Shown here: positions 36,662 through 46,747 of the stretch, piece by piece | How positions within the stretch are numbered: position 1 is the stretch's first letter | Layout of the letters: every line of letters starts with the position of its first letter | Assembly (NCBI RefSeq): GCF_018688235.1 | Contig: NZ_CP061313.1 | Coordinates: forward strand, 186,001 to 250,000 | Reading direction: 5' to 3' | Source: Polynucleobacter sp. AP-Nino-20-G2 | GTDB taxonomy: Bacteria; Pseudomonadota; Gammaproteobacteria; Burkholderiales; Burkholderiaceae | DNA: 64,000 bases | Program-made: the position numbers and the translations under genes | The notes under the pieces: model-generated | Told to the model about the DNA's origin: nothing | Seen by the model: the letters and a program-made list of their open reading frames with translations, nothing else | Databases searched by the model: none

Positions 36662-39334
36662 ATGAGTAAGGATTACGACCACCGCAGTATCGAGTCGGCA
36701 GCGCGAGCTGATTGGGATAGTGCGCAAGTGTATAAAGTTACCGAGAATGCCGTAGACGCTTCTGGTAAACCAAAGCCAAAGTACTACGCTTGTTCTATGT
36801 TGCCTTACCCATCTGGTAAGTTGCATATGGGGCATGTTCGTAACTACACCATCAATGATGTGATGGCGCGACAGTTGCGTATGCAGGGATATAACGTGTT
36901 GATGCCGATGGGCTGGGATGCCTTTGGTATGCCTGCGGAAAATGCGGCGATTCAGAATAAAGTGCCGCCAGCGCAATGGACCTACGACAACATTGCTTAT
37001 ATGAAAAAGCAAATGGCAGCGATGGGTCTAGCAATTGATTGGTCGCGTGAAGTAGCTACTTGTAGTCCAGATTACTATCGTTGGAATCAATGGCTCTTTT
37101 TGAAGATGCTTGAAAAAGGTATTGCCTACCGTAAGACTCAAGTGGTGAACTGGGATCCCATTGATCAAACGGTTTTGGCTAATGAGCAGGTAATTGATGG
37201 GCGCGGTTGGCGCTCAGGCGCTTTGGTTGAAAAGCGGGAGATTCCTGGTTACTACTTCAACATCACTGCATATGCTGAGCAATTACTTTCAGGCTTAGAC
37301 GGCTTGGGTTGGCCTGAGCGTGTCAAGACCATGCAGCAAAACTGGATTGGTAAAAGTCGTGGTGTGCGTTTTGCGTTTAAACACGACATCGCCGATGCGC
37401 ATGGCAACTTTATCCAAGATGGTCAGTTGTATGTCTTTACAACGCGCGCGGACACCATCATGGGTGTGACCTTTTGCGCGGTAGCGGCTGAACATCCTTT
37501 GGCGACTCAGGCTGCCGTTCACAATCCTGCTTTAGCTGCGTTTATTGAAAAATGCAAAACTGGCAGTGTGATTGAGGCCGACCTAGCTACTCAAGAAAAA
37601 GAAGGTATGTTCACCGGCCTGTATGTGACTCATCCTTTAACCAATGAGCCCGTACCGGTTTGGGTGGGCAACTATGTATTGATGTCTTACGGCGATGGTG
37701 CTGTCATGGGTGTCCCTGCGCATGACGAACGCGATTTTGCTTTCGCCCTCAAATATGATTTACCGATTAAGCAAGTGATTGCTTTGCGTGCGCCTTCTGA
37801 GATGTTCAATACAAGCCATTGGCAAGATTGGTATGCGCAAAAAGACGATGTGGTTTGTCTCAATAGCGGCAAGTACGATGGCATGTCCCACGAAGAGGCG
37901 GTAAACGCAGTTGCAGCCGATTTAGAAAAAATGGGCATTGGTGAAATTAAAACCACTTACCGTTTGCGAGACTGGGGTATTTCTCGTCAGCGTTACTGGG
38001 GTACGCCAATTCCGATTATTCATTGTGGCGATGAGCAGAATCCAGGCTGTGGCGCTGTTCCTGTGCCTGAAGCGGATTTGCCAGTCGTATTGCCAGAAGA
38101 TTGCGTACCAGATGGCAGTGGTAACCCACTGAACAAGCGCGCCGATTTCCTGAATGTGAAATGTCCTCAATGCGGAAAACCCGCCCGTCGCGAAACAGAC
38201 ACGATGGATACCTTCGTGGATTCATCGTGGTATTTCATGCGCTACACCGGCCCAGATGCAAAGACTATGGTCGATGAGCGTAATGAATACTGGATGCCAA
38301 TGGATCAGTACATTGGCGGTATTGAGCATGCGATCTTGCATTTACTCTATGCGCGTTTTTGGACCAAGGTCATGCGCGACCTCAATCTCATCACCTTTGA
38401 TGAGCCGTTCCAAAACTTGCTAACCCAAGGCATGGTACTCAACGAAACCTATTACTCCGAAGAGGCTAATGGCAAGAAGACTTGGTTAAATCCTCTAGAC
38501 GTAGAGTTAGACCTAGATGAAAAGGGTCGCCCACAAGGGGCCAAGTTGAAGGGTGATGCCAGTGGTACACCCGTCATTATTGGCGGCGTGGAGAAAATGT
38601 CCAAGAGCAAGAACAACGGCGTTGATCCTCAGGCATTAATTGATCAGTACGGTGCTGATACCGCACGTCTGTTCGTGATGTTCGCTGCACCACCAGAGCA
38701 GCAGCTCGAGTGGTCTGGAGCTGGCGTAGATGGCGCCTCTCGTTTCTTGCGTCGTGTTTGGATGTATTCAAGCAGTCAGGCAGATGCGATTCGTTCAGCT
38801 GGCGAAGCATTGCCCGGTGATTTGAATGATGCCGAAAAAGAATTGCGTCGTGAGGTGTATTCCATCCTCAAACAGGCTAACTTTGACTATCAACGTCGCC
38901 AGTACAACACCGTTGTATCCGCGGCGATGAAGATGCTTAATGTTTTGGAGCCAATCAAATTGGATGCAGGGGCCGCAGTGCGCCCCGCAGTATTGCGTGA
39001 GTGCTTGAGTATTCTCATTCGAGTGCTGTATCCAGTGGTACCGCATTTAACGCATGCCCTCTGGAAAGCAATTGCTTACGAGACATCTTTTGGAGCTCTT
39101 TTGGATGCACCTTGGCCAGTAGTAGATGAGGCTGCGCTCGTTCAGACCGAGCTCACCATCACGCTGCAAATTAATGGCAAGTTGCGTGGCGATATTCGTG
39201 TGCCGGCGGATGCGACTAAGGAACAAATTGAAGCATTGGCTTTGCAAAGTGAGCCTGCTGTGAAAGCTTTGAATGGCGCCACTCCAAAGAAGGTCATCGT
39301 GGTGCCTGGTCGTTTAATTAATATCGTTGCCTAA
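36662..39334 (+). CDS. leuS: leucyl-tRNA synthetase
   Basis: LeuS charges tRNA-Leu. The 890-residue class I enzyme carries the HIGH-type motif MLPYPSGKLHMGHVRNYT, the CP1 editing domain (about 225-420, FTTRADTIMGVTFCAVA), a Cys pair near CPQCGKPARRETDTMD, and KMSKSKNNGVDP. The anticodon domain and C-terminal appendix (LQINGKLRGDIRVP) are complete. It leads leuS-lptE-holA. Confidence 0.98.
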   Translation: MSKDYDHRSIESAARADWDSAQVYKVTENAVDASGKPKPKYYACSMLPYPSGKLHMGHVRNYTINDVMARQLRMQGYNVLMPMGWDAFGMPAENAAIQNKVPPAQWTYDNIAYMKKQMAAMGLAIDWSREVATCSPDYYRWNQWLFLKMLEKGIAYRKTQVVNWDPIDQTVLANEQVIDGRGWRSGALVEKREIPGYYFNITAYAEQLLSGLDGLGWPERVKTMQQNWIGKSRGVRFAFKHDIADAHGNFIQDGQLYVFTTRADTIMGVTFCAVAAEHPLATQAAVHNPALAAFIEKCKTGSVIEADLATQEKEGMFTGLYVTHPLTNEPVPVWVGNYVLMSYGDGAVMGVPAHDERDFAFALKYDLPIKQVIALRAPSEMFNTSHWQDWYAQKDDVVCLNSGKYDGMSHEEAVNAVAADLEKMGIGEIKTTYRLRDWGISRQRYWGTPIPIIHCGDEQNPGCGAVPVPEADLPVVLPEDCVPDGSGNPLNKRADFLNVKCPQCGKPARRETDTMDTFVDSSWYFMRYTGPDAKTMVDERNEYWMPMDQYIGGIEHAILHLLYARFWTKVMRDLNLITFDEPFQNLLTQGMVLNETYYSEEANGKKTWLNPLDVELDLDEKGRPQGAKLKGDASGTPVIIGGVEKMSKSKNNGVDPQALIDQYGADTARLFVMFAAPPEQQLEWSGAGVDGASRFLRRVWMYSSSQADAIRSAGEALPGDLNDAEKELRREVYSILKQANFDYQRRQYNTVVSAAMKMLNVLEPIKLDAGAAVRPAVLRECLSILIRVLYPVVPHLTHALWKAIAYETSFGALLDAPWPVVDEAALVQTELTITLQINGKLRGDIRVPADATKEQIEALALQSEPAVKALNGATPKKVIVVPGRLINIVA

Positions 39335-39351
39335 CTGAAGAAGCTAAAGAC

Positions 39352-39879
39352 ATGAGCGTGAATCCTCTTAGACGTGCTGTGTTGGGTTTATTTGCTTTGG
39401 CTCCGGTCAGCGGGCTGATTGCTTGTGGCTATCGTTTAAGGGGAATGGTAGATTTGCCATTTAAGGTAATTGCCATTACTGGCAATCCTTCCCCGCCATT
39501 GCGCGCCGATCTGCAAACAGCCATTTTGACGGGTACAGATGCGAAGCTGGCAATTAATCCAAAAGATGCCGACCTCATCCTGGAAATTACTAGCGATATC
39601 AATGGCCGAGAGATCTTGGCATACAGCTCAAATGGTCAGGTTTCCGCCTACCGCCTCAATATCCGCGTTGGATTTAGGGCATATGACGTTAGTGGTGCCG
39701 ACATTGTTCCTGAAGCAGAAATTTATATGACGCGAGATATGGACTTCTCGGTCTCCACTGTTTTGGCGACCGATGTTCAGATGCAGCAATTTCTTTCTCT
39801 CATGCGTCGCGATCTAGCAGTACAGATTTTGCGTCGTGTTGCCGCTTCTGCAATAGCGCCGCAGGTAAAAAGTTTCTAA
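39352..39879 (+). CDS. lptE: LPS-assembly lipoprotein LptE
   Basis: LptE plugs the LptD barrel that inserts LPS into the outer leaflet. This 175-residue protein has a signal peptide and lipobox LIAC (Cys25), followed by the typical GYRLRG start of the mature domain. Its place between leuS and holA is the conserved one and supports the call strongly. Confidence 0.92.
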   Translation: MSVNPLRRAVLGLFALAPVSGLIACGYRLRGMVDLPFKVIAITGNPSPPLRADLQTAILTGTDAKLAINPKDADLILEITSDINGREILAYSSNGQVSAYRLNIRVGFRAYDVSGADIVPEAEIYMTRDMDFSVSTVLATDVQMQQFLSLMRRDLAVQILRRVAASAIAPQVKSF

Positions 39880-39898
39880 AGAATGATGGCCCATTCGC

Positions 39899-40960
39899 AT
39901 GGTTAAGAGCGATGCACTGCAAGTTCATCTGAAGTCGCTTAACTCCGCGGCTTCATTCAAACCCCTCTATATTTTTAGTGGGGATGAGCCCCTCTTAATG
40001 ATGGAGGCAATGGATCAGCTGCGTGCGATTGCTAAAAAGATGGGGTACACCGATCGCGAAGTCCTCTTGCAAGAGCGTGGATTTGATTGGAGCGCCTTAT
40101 TGAGTGCTGGTCAGACGATGTCCTTATTTGGCGACAAGCGTTGGGTTGAGTTACGCATCCCGACAGGTAAGCCTGGGCGTGATGGTGCAGAAGCCTTAAA
40201 GCAATTTTCTGCACAGATCGAATCTCAAGGTTCCGGACCAGAGGGTCCAGATACAATTTTTTGCATCATTCTCCCCAAGTTAGACGGAAAGACCAAGACC
40301 TCTGCCTGGTTTAGCGCTTTAGATGAAGCTGGCATGGCCATTCAATTGGATTCCTTAGATAGAGGCCAATTGCCACAATGGATTGCAGGACGATTGAAAA
40401 AGCAGGGTCAAGAGGTAGAGGCGGGCCCAGAGGGTCAACGTGCCTTGGCTTTCATTGCGGAGCAGGTAGAGGGCAACCTCATTGCTGCTCATCAAGAAAT
40501 TCAGAAGCTGGGCTTATTGCATCCTGCTGGCGTGCTAACGGAAGAGCAAATTCGCTCAGCGATTTTGAAGGTGGCCCGTTACAACGTATTTGAATTGACT
40601 GAGGCAATGCTGGCGGGTGATCTGCCGCGCCTCAATCGCATGTTGGATGGCCTCAAAGGCGAGGGCGAGCCCTTGGTATTAATTCTATGGAGCGTGACTG
40701 AAGAGCTTCGGATACTATCAAAGCTCAAGGCAGCAAGTGATGCGGGCGAGTCAGTCCAGAATCTAATGCGTGCCAACCGGATTTGGGGAAATAAAGAACG
40801 GCTTTATCCGATGGCCCTTAAAAGAGTGCAACCATTGAAATTGCGCCGAGCCATGCAGGTTGCCGCTGGTTTAGATCGTCAAGCTAAGGGATTGCATGCG
40901 GCCGAATTGCCAGCCGATCCTTGGGATGGTTTGCGTTTGGTAGGGAATTTATTGCGCTAG
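39899..40960 (+). CDS. holA: DNA polymerase III delta subunit
   Basis: HolA opens the beta clamp within the clamp loader. It has 353 residues with the N-terminal segment LYIFSGDEPLLMMEAMDQLR, an AAA+-like core without a working P-loop (typical for delta), and a helical collar domain with DLPRLNRMLDGLKGEGEPLVLILW. It lies 19 bp after lptE. Confidence 0.95.
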   Translation: MVKSDALQVHLKSLNSAASFKPLYIFSGDEPLLMMEAMDQLRAIAKKMGYTDREVLLQERGFDWSALLSAGQTMSLFGDKRWVELRIPTGKPGRDGAEALKQFSAQIESQGSGPEGPDTIFCIILPKLDGKTKTSAWFSALDEAGMAIQLDSLDRGQLPQWIAGRLKKQGQEVEAGPEGQRALAFIAEQVEGNLIAAHQEIQKLGLLHPAGVLTEEQIRSAILKVARYNVFELTEAMLAGDLPRLNRMLDGLKGEGEPLVLILWSVTEELRILSKLKAASDAGESVQNLMRANRIWGNKERLYPMALKRVQPLKLRRAMQVAAGLDRQAKGLHAAELPADPWDGLRLVGNLLR

Positions 40961-41021
40961 AGACAATCTAGACCGAAGGTTAAATTGAGACAACACATCA
41001 TTACTGAATACATAGCGAAAT

Positions 41022-42299
41022 ATGAGTGATTCCATTAAACAAATGATGCAAGACATTGGCCGACGCGCGCGTCAGGCTTCTCGCGCTATGGCGCGTGCAT
41101 CGAGCGATCAAAAAAATCAAGCCTTGTTGCATATCGCAAAGTTAGTTCGTCAAAAATCTGATGAGATTCAAAGGGTGAATCAACTGGATGTCGCTCGCGC
41201 CAAAACAAATGGCCAAGATGCTGCATTTATCGATCGTCTCACCATGACGCCTAAAACAATTGAGTCTATGGCTTTGGGTTTGGAGCAGATCGTTTCTTTA
41301 GAGGATCCGATTGGTAAGATCACGCCATTACAGAAGCAAGCCTCCGGTATTGAATTGGGGCAGATGCGCGTGCCTTTAGGCGTAATTGGCATCATTTATG
41401 AGTCTCGCCCTAATGTCACTATTGATGCAGCCGCACTTTGCTTAAAGTCAGGTAATGCGGTGATTCTACGCGGTGGTTCAGAAGCGATTGATTCAAACAC
41501 GTTACTGGCACAGTTGATTCAAGAGGGTTTAGATGCCGCAAATCTACCAATGGATGCTGTCCAGGTGGTGACTACTACCGACAGGAGTGCTGTAGGTGAA
41601 ATGATCACCATGACTGAATATATCGACGTGATCGTACCTCGTGGCGGCAAGAGTTTGATTGCCCGCTTAATGGCAGAAGCCCGCGTACCGATGATTAAGC
41701 ACTTGGATGGTATCTGTCATACCTATATTGATGCGGATGCGGATATCGAGATGGCGATTAAGGTGTGTGATAACGCCAAGACGCAACGTTATGCGCCTTG
41801 CAATGCGATGGAGACACTCTTGGTCAACAAAACCATTGCACCTCAAGTCTTACCAGCGCTTTGTAAGATCTACCAAGATAAGGGTGTGGAGTTGCGTGTT
41901 GACGACCAAACCCGAAACACTCTTGAGGCAGCGGGCTTTAAAGACTTAGTCAATGCCACTGAAGAGGATTGGCAAACAGAATATTTGGCACCAATTTTGT
42001 CAATTAAGACTGTTGCCGATATCGATGAGGCAATGAATCATATTGAGCAATACGGCAGTAAACATACCGATGCCATCATTACTAATAATCAAGCGCAAGC
42101 CAATCGCTTCTTGCGGGAAGTTGATAGTGCCAGCGTGATGGTTAATGCCAGCACTCGCTTTGCAGATGGTTTTGAGTATGGCTTGGGTGCGGAGATTGGC
42201 ATCTCAAACGACAAATTGCATGCACGCGGTCCAGTAGGTCTGGATGGATTAACCTCCCTGAAATATATCGTCATGGGTCATGGCGAGATTCGTACTTAA
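41022..42299 (+). CDS. proA: gamma-glutamyl phosphate reductase
   Basis: ProA reduces gamma-glutamyl phosphate to glutamate semialdehyde in proline synthesis. The 425-residue ALDH-fold enzyme shows the family segments VPLGVIGIIYESRPNVTIDA, the catalytic Cys in KVCDNAKTQRYAPCNAMETL, and DSASVMVNASTRFADGFEYG near the C-terminus. It lies 61 bp after holA. Confidence 0.97.
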   Translation: MSDSIKQMMQDIGRRARQASRAMARASSDQKNQALLHIAKLVRQKSDEIQRVNQLDVARAKTNGQDAAFIDRLTMTPKTIESMALGLEQIVSLEDPIGKITPLQKQASGIELGQMRVPLGVIGIIYESRPNVTIDAAALCLKSGNAVILRGGSEAIDSNTLLAQLIQEGLDAANLPMDAVQVVTTTDRSAVGEMITMTEYIDVIVPRGGKSLIARLMAEARVPMIKHLDGICHTYIDADADIEMAIKVCDNAKTQRYAPCNAMETLLVNKTIAPQVLPALCKIYQDKGVELRVDDQTRNTLEAAGFKDLVNATEEDWQTEYLAPILSIKTVADIDEAMNHIEQYGSKHTDAIITNNQAQANRFLREVDSASVMVNASTRFADGFEYGLGAEIGISNDKLHARGPVGLDGLTSLKYIVMGHGEIRT

Positions 42300-42350
42300 T
42301 CAATCCTGATTAAAGAACAATAAAAAAATACAGAACGGAAACTATTTATT

Positions 42351-42776
42351 ATGGGCAATGCATATTTATGGACCAAGACACTGCACATCGTATTGATTGC
42401 TTCTTGGTTCGCAGGTCTGTTTTATCTACCTCGTATTTTTGTGAACTTGGCAGATGAAAAAAATCCTGAGGTATATGCGCGCCTTCTGGGGATGGCCGAC
42501 CGACTCTTTCGTTTTATGACTATTTTGGCGATACCGGCAGTCTTGTTGGGTTTAACCCTTTGGTTGCATTTCAAGATTGGCGCTGGCGAGGTGTGGATGC
42601 ATGCCAAGATGTTCTTTGTCATTCTTGTCATTGGGTATCACCATGCATGCTGGAGTTTGCTGAAGAAGTTTCGCAATGGCGTTAATACCCGTTCGGGAGT
42701 TTGGTTCCGTTGGTTTAACGAAGTACCAGTCATTCTTTTATTGGTTGTGACAGCCTTAGTAGTCATTAAGCCTTAA
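42351..42776 (+). CDS. hemJ: HemJ-type protoporphyrinogen IX oxidase (CopD-like membrane protein)
   Basis: A 141-residue protein with four membrane helices. HemJ oxidises protoporphyrinogen IX in many proteobacteria that lack HemY and HemG. His12 in TLHIVLIASWFAGLFYLPR and Lys86 in WMHAKMFF correspond to residues reported as essential in the family. It lies between proA and rlmL; hemL, another heme gene, is 1.8 kb downstream. Confidence 0.9.
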   Translation: MGNAYLWTKTLHIVLIASWFAGLFYLPRIFVNLADEKNPEVYARLLGMADRLFRFMTILAIPAVLLGLTLWLHFKIGAGEVWMHAKMFFVILVIGYHHACWSLLKKFRNGVNTRSGVWFRWFNEVPVILLLVVTALVVIKP

Positions 42777-42846
42777 CGCTGATCCTCGACCAATTGTTTA
42801 ATTCTTCTTACTATTTTTTATTTCCCCTTTTTAGATTGTTAGCCTC

Positions 42847-44301
42847 ATGAGATTTTTTGTTGTTTGTCCAGGTGGATTGGAAGTGCCTCTTGCACAAGAG
42901 CTAGCAAGTATTGCGCAGCGTCCTGACTGTAAAGCTTTGGGTGCTTGGGTAATTGATCCTACGCCTACCAGTCCTACTGGTGGAGTTGGCTTAGCAGCAC
43001 CAATTTCTGCTGCAATGGCCTTGAACCTGCATTCACGAATTGCAAGTCGCGTACTTTTACAGATGGCGGAATCGCCATACCGTCAGGAAGAAGATTTATA
43101 TAAGCTGGCTAGTGGCTTGGCTTGGGAGGAGTGGTTTTCTTCTAAGCAAACCCTTCGAGTAGATGTGACTGCGCATCGCTCCCCACTCAAGAGTTTGAAT
43201 TTCGCAACCCTAAAGATCAAGGATGCGATTGTGGATCGCCTGCGTGATGTGACTGGTGATCGTCCAAGTATTGATACTGCATTTCCGGATGTGCGCGTAC
43301 AAGCCCATCTGACTGCAACACATGCTACCATCTATTTAGATACTTCTGGAGAGGCTTTATTTAAACGTGGTTGGCGTGATGAAAAAGGTGATGCGCCTTT
43401 AAAAGAAAATCTCGCAGCTGGAATTTTGTCGATTACCGGCTGGAAACCTGCTCAAACCTTATTTGATCCGATGTGCGGTAGTGGCACCTTTTTGATTGAG
43501 GCTGCACAAATGGCTTTGGCTATTCCGCCTGGTGCCATTAGGGCGGGGATGTATGGGGATGATGTCAAACCAAGTCGCTTGGCCTATCGTCCATTAGTGA
43601 CTTCTGCTCATGGCTTTGGTTTTCAAAGACTCAAGCCTTTTAACGAGGCTGCAGAGCAAAAACGTTGGGTCGCTATAAAAGAAGCTGCGCAAGCGGAGAT
43701 GTTAGAAAAGCGTAAGCAATTTCCGGATGCTGAATCCCTGGGCATAAGTGGCGGTGATATTAATGAACGCCTGGTGGCGATGTTTAAGGGTAATTGGCAG
43801 CGTGCTCAATTGCCAGGCCTTCCAGTGACACGACAGATTGACGCTTTGGCCAGCAAGCCCCCTACAAACGCTAAAGATGGCGTCATGTTATTGAACCCGC
43901 CTTATGGCGAGCGTTTGGTGATCAAAGGTGGTCGTGGGCAAGAGCGAGATTCTGGACGCGATGCGGATCATGAATTGGATGAGCCAGAGGACCGTTTTGC
44001 ACACAATCTGGAAACGGGACGCCAAAGCGCTAAACGCTCTAGTCGTGAGTCCTTGAAAAAACTGCAGGCACAAGAAGAGCAAGATCCCAAGTTTGTGGAA
44101 TTCTTGCGTCAATTTGGTCAGCATTTGAAGGATGCTTTTGGTGGCTGGAATGTCTTTGTACTGACGGCGGATATGGCTCTGCCAGGACAGTTACGCATTA
44201 AAGAGTCAAAGCGTACGCCTTTATTCAATGGCCCGCTAGAATGCAGACTGTTTAAGTTTGAGATGCATCAAAAACGCGATGCTGCAGCGGATTTAAAATA
44301 A
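42847..44301 (+). CDS. rlmL: THUMP-domain class I rRNA methyltransferase (RlmL N-half-like)
   Basis: A 484-residue SAM-dependent methyltransferase related to the m2G2445-forming half of RlmL/YcbY. A THUMP domain (about 45-160) precedes the methyltransferase fold with LFDPMCGSGTFLIEAA and the catalytic LLNPPYGERL. Between that motif and the closing FLRQFGQHLKDAFGGW segment there is a highly charged insert of about 58 residues (358-415) that makes this protein longer than the usual roughly 380-residue form. The target base is inferred from the family only. Confidence 0.9.
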   Translation: MRFFVVCPGGLEVPLAQELASIAQRPDCKALGAWVIDPTPTSPTGGVGLAAPISAAMALNLHSRIASRVLLQMAESPYRQEEDLYKLASGLAWEEWFSSKQTLRVDVTAHRSPLKSLNFATLKIKDAIVDRLRDVTGDRPSIDTAFPDVRVQAHLTATHATIYLDTSGEALFKRGWRDEKGDAPLKENLAAGILSITGWKPAQTLFDPMCGSGTFLIEAAQMALAIPPGAIRAGMYGDDVKPSRLAYRPLVTSAHGFGFQRLKPFNEAAEQKRWVAIKEAAQAEMLEKRKQFPDAESLGISGGDINERLVAMFKGNWQRAQLPGLPVTRQIDALASKPPTNAKDGVMLLNPPYGERLVIKGGRGQERDSGRDADHELDEPEDRFAHNLETGRQSAKRSSRESLKKLQAQEEQDPKFVEFLRQFGQHLKDAFGGWNVFVLTADMALPGQLRIKESKRTPLFNGPLECRLFKFEMHQKRDAAADLK

Positions 44302-44325
44302 AAAATATAGATAAGGAAGACGGCG

Positions 44326-44496
44326 ATGGAATTTAAAACCTATATGTGTCTGATTTGTGGTTGGGTGTATGACGAAGCAGCTGGCTTGCCAGAAGAAGGC
44401 ATTGCACCAGGAACGCTTTGGAAAGACGTGCCTATGAATTGGACTTGTCCTGAGTGCGGTGCACGTAAGGAAGATTTTGAAATGATGGCGATCTAA
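44326..44496 (+). CDS. rubA: rubredoxin
   Basis: A 56-residue iron protein of the one-electron rubredoxin type. Two CxxC knuckles, CLIC (residues 8-11) and CPEC (41-44), bind one iron; the aromatic core (Tyr, Trp31, Trp39) is kept. Start ATG 44326 follows an AAGGAAG ribosome site. Its redox partner is not evident; it lies between rlmL and hemL. Confidence 0.96.
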   Translation: MEFKTYMCLICGWVYDEAAGLPEEGIAPGTLWKDVPMNWTCPECGARKEDFEMMAI

Positions 44497-44550
44497 TCGC
44501 CCTAAATTAATTAATTACTAAAAATATTTTAGCGAAAGCAGGGCAGCATC

Positions 44551-45843
44551 TTGGGACAAAACGACATCTTATTTGAGCGTGCGCAAAAAACGATTCCTGG
44601 AGGCGTGAACTCTCCAGTGCGCGCATTTCGTCAGGTGGGTGGCACACCCCGTTTTGTTACTAAAGCTAAAGGCCCTTATTTCTGGGATGCTGAAGGTACA
44701 CGCTATATTGATTTGATTATGTCTTGGGGCCCCATGATTGCGGGCCATGCGAATCCAGAAGTAGTTGAGGCCGTCAAGCAGGCCGCAGAAACTAGTTTTA
44801 GCTACGGCGCTCCGACCGAAGGTGAAATTGAGTTAGCAGAACGAATTTGCCAGTTGGTTCCTAGTATTGAGCAAGTGCGTATGGTATCGAGCGGAACTGA
44901 AGCCACTATGAGCGCTCTGCGTCTTGCACGTGGTTATACAGGTCGCGACCTTATTATTAAGTTTGAAGGTTGCTATCACGGTCATGCTGATAGCTTGCTG
45001 GTTAAAGCAGGCTCAGGCCTGTTGACCTTTGCGGATTCAACTCAGAATGCGCCATCATCCGGTGGTGTACCGCAGGATTTAGTGAAACATACGCTCGTGT
45101 TGCCATATAACGATGTGGCAGCATTGAGGGAGGTATTTCAGAAGCAGGGCGATCAAATTGCAGCAGTCATCATTGAACCAATTGCTGGTAATATGAATTT
45201 CATTAAACCGTCAGCAGGATTTCTGACAACCCTCCGTCAGTTGACTAGCGGGCATGGCAGTGTCTTAATTTATGACGAAGTCATGACCGGTTTTAGAGTT
45301 GCTCTAGGCGGTGCCCAATCTTTACAAGGCATTACTCCTGACCTTACCTGCCTTGGCAAAGTCATGGGCGGTGGCATGCCGATGGCTGCCTTTGGCGGCA
45401 AAAAAGAAATCATGTCGAAGCTTGCCCCGCTAGGTAATGTCTATCAAGCAGGCACCCTATCAGGCAACCCTGTGGCTGTAGCAGCAGGTTTAAAAACCCT
45501 GGAAATTATTTCTAGAGAAGGCTTTTATGAGTGTCTTTCCGGTCAAACAGAAAAGCTCATGGCGGGCTTAAAGCTTGCTGCGGACGAAGCGGGTGTGCCA
45601 TTCGCTGTGGATAGCGTTGGCGGCATGTTTGGCTTTTACTTTGCCAATGAGGTCCCAACTTCTTTTGAGGCGGTGACTAAAACCGATATTGAAGCGTTTA
45701 AGAAATTTTTCCACTTGATGTTAGATCAAGGGGTATATCTAGCGCCGTCAGCGTATGAGGCAGGATTTACTTCTATTGCGCATGACAACGCTGTATTGGA
45801 TGACATTATTGCTGCTGCGCGTACTTCCTTTAAGAAGCTGTAG
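44551..45843 (+). CDS. hemL: glutamate-1-semialdehyde 2,1-aminomutase
   Basis: HemL converts glutamate-1-semialdehyde to 5-aminolevulinate, the C5 route to heme. The 430-residue PLP enzyme has the N-terminal TIPGGVNSPVRAFRQVGG, the PLP segment YDEVMTGFRVALGGAQ and the Schiff-base Lys in LTCLGKVMGGGMP. No in-frame ATG or GTG precedes the conserved start, so TTG 44551 is the initiation codon, with AGGG upstream. Confidence 0.97.
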   Translation: MGQNDILFERAQKTIPGGVNSPVRAFRQVGGTPRFVTKAKGPYFWDAEGTRYIDLIMSWGPMIAGHANPEVVEAVKQAAETSFSYGAPTEGEIELAERICQLVPSIEQVRMVSSGTEATMSALRLARGYTGRDLIIKFEGCYHGHADSLLVKAGSGLLTFADSTQNAPSSGGVPQDLVKHTLVLPYNDVAALREVFQKQGDQIAAVIIEPIAGNMNFIKPSAGFLTTLRQLTSGHGSVLIYDEVMTGFRVALGGAQSLQGITPDLTCLGKVMGGGMPMAAFGGKKEIMSKLAPLGNVYQAGTLSGNPVAVAAGLKTLEIISREGFYECLSGQTEKLMAGLKLAADEAGVPFAVDSVGGMFGFYFANEVPTSFEAVTKTDIEAFKKFFHLMLDQGVYLAPSAYEAGFTSIAHDNAVLDDIIAAARTSFKKL

Positions 45844-45868
45844 TCGCTACTAAAGTAGTAATCAAGGC

Positions 45869-46708
45869 TTACATTCTGAGTGGGTGGTCGTAACCATCCA
45901 CTTGAATAATTTCCAACCCTTTGCTGGCTTTGCCAGATTCGGGTATTTCCATGGCTGTCAGCTTGCCGCCCCATACACAGCCGGTATCTAGGCCAATCAC
46001 ATTTTTGTGTCGAAGTAGTCCGAGTGTTGACCAGTGCCCAAAGTAAATGAGTGTGTCTTCAGTTTTTCTTTTGGGGGTTTTAAACCAAGGGATGTAGCCT
46101 TTGGGCCCATTTTCAAATCCTTCTTTGCTGTCAAACTCCATGGTGCCGGCAGGAGTGCAAAACCGAATGCGGGTTAAGGCATTGGTAATGACGCGTAAGC
46201 GTTCATACCCTTTGAGGGAGTTACTCCATTTGTTCGGAGTATTGCCATACATATTCGCTAAAAAATCTTTATAAGATTTTTTGCGAAGCGCTTTTTCTAC
46301 TTCTTGCGCGCATTCAATCGTTTGTTGCAGATCCCATTGAGGCAATACGCCGGCATGAACGGTTAAGACTTTGCCATTGCTCAGGGCCATTGGTCTGTGA
46401 CGTAACCATTCAATCAGATCAGCTCTATCGAGCGCATCTAGAATGGGTTGAACGGTATCTAAGCCTTTGGTTTTGCGGAGACCCGCATCAATCGCAAGGA
46501 GGTGCAAATCATGGTTACCCAAAATACATTCAATACGTTGGTCTTCTTGCAATTGCTTGAGATAACGCAGGGTGCCCAAGGAGTCGGGTCCGCGATTGAC
46601 AAGATCCCCCAAAAAAATCATCTTGGATTTAGTGGGGAGTTTTTTGACGAGATTCTTTAATGAGGGCGCGCACCCCTGAATATCACCGACGGCATAGATC
46701 TTGCTCAT
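45869..46708 (-). CDS. apaH: symmetrical bis(5'-nucleosyl)-tetraphosphatase
   Basis: ApaH cleaves Ap4A to two ADP and removes Np4 caps from RNA. The 279 residues show the metallophosphatase motifs AVGDIQGC, FLGDLVNRGPDSLG and LGNHDLHLLA, and a late FGHWSTLG. It follows phrB on the minus strand with 39 bp between, and converges with hemL. Confidence 0.96.
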   Translation of the reverse strand: MSKIYAVGDIQGCAPSLKNLVKKLPTKSKMIFLGDLVNRGPDSLGTLRYLKQLQEDQRIECILGNHDLHLLAIDAGLRKTKGLDTVQPILDALDRADLIEWLRHRPMALSNGKVLTVHAGVLPQWDLQQTIECAQEVEKALRKKSYKDFLANMYGNTPNKWSNSLKGYERLRVITNALTRIRFCTPAGTMEFDSKEGFENGPKGYIPWFKTPKRKTEDTLIYFGHWSTLGLLRHKNVIGLDTGCVWGGKLTAMEIPESGKASKGLEIIQVDGYDHPLRM

Positions 46709-46747
46709 GCCCTATCTTAAAGCCGAAAACCCATGATGCTAAATACT

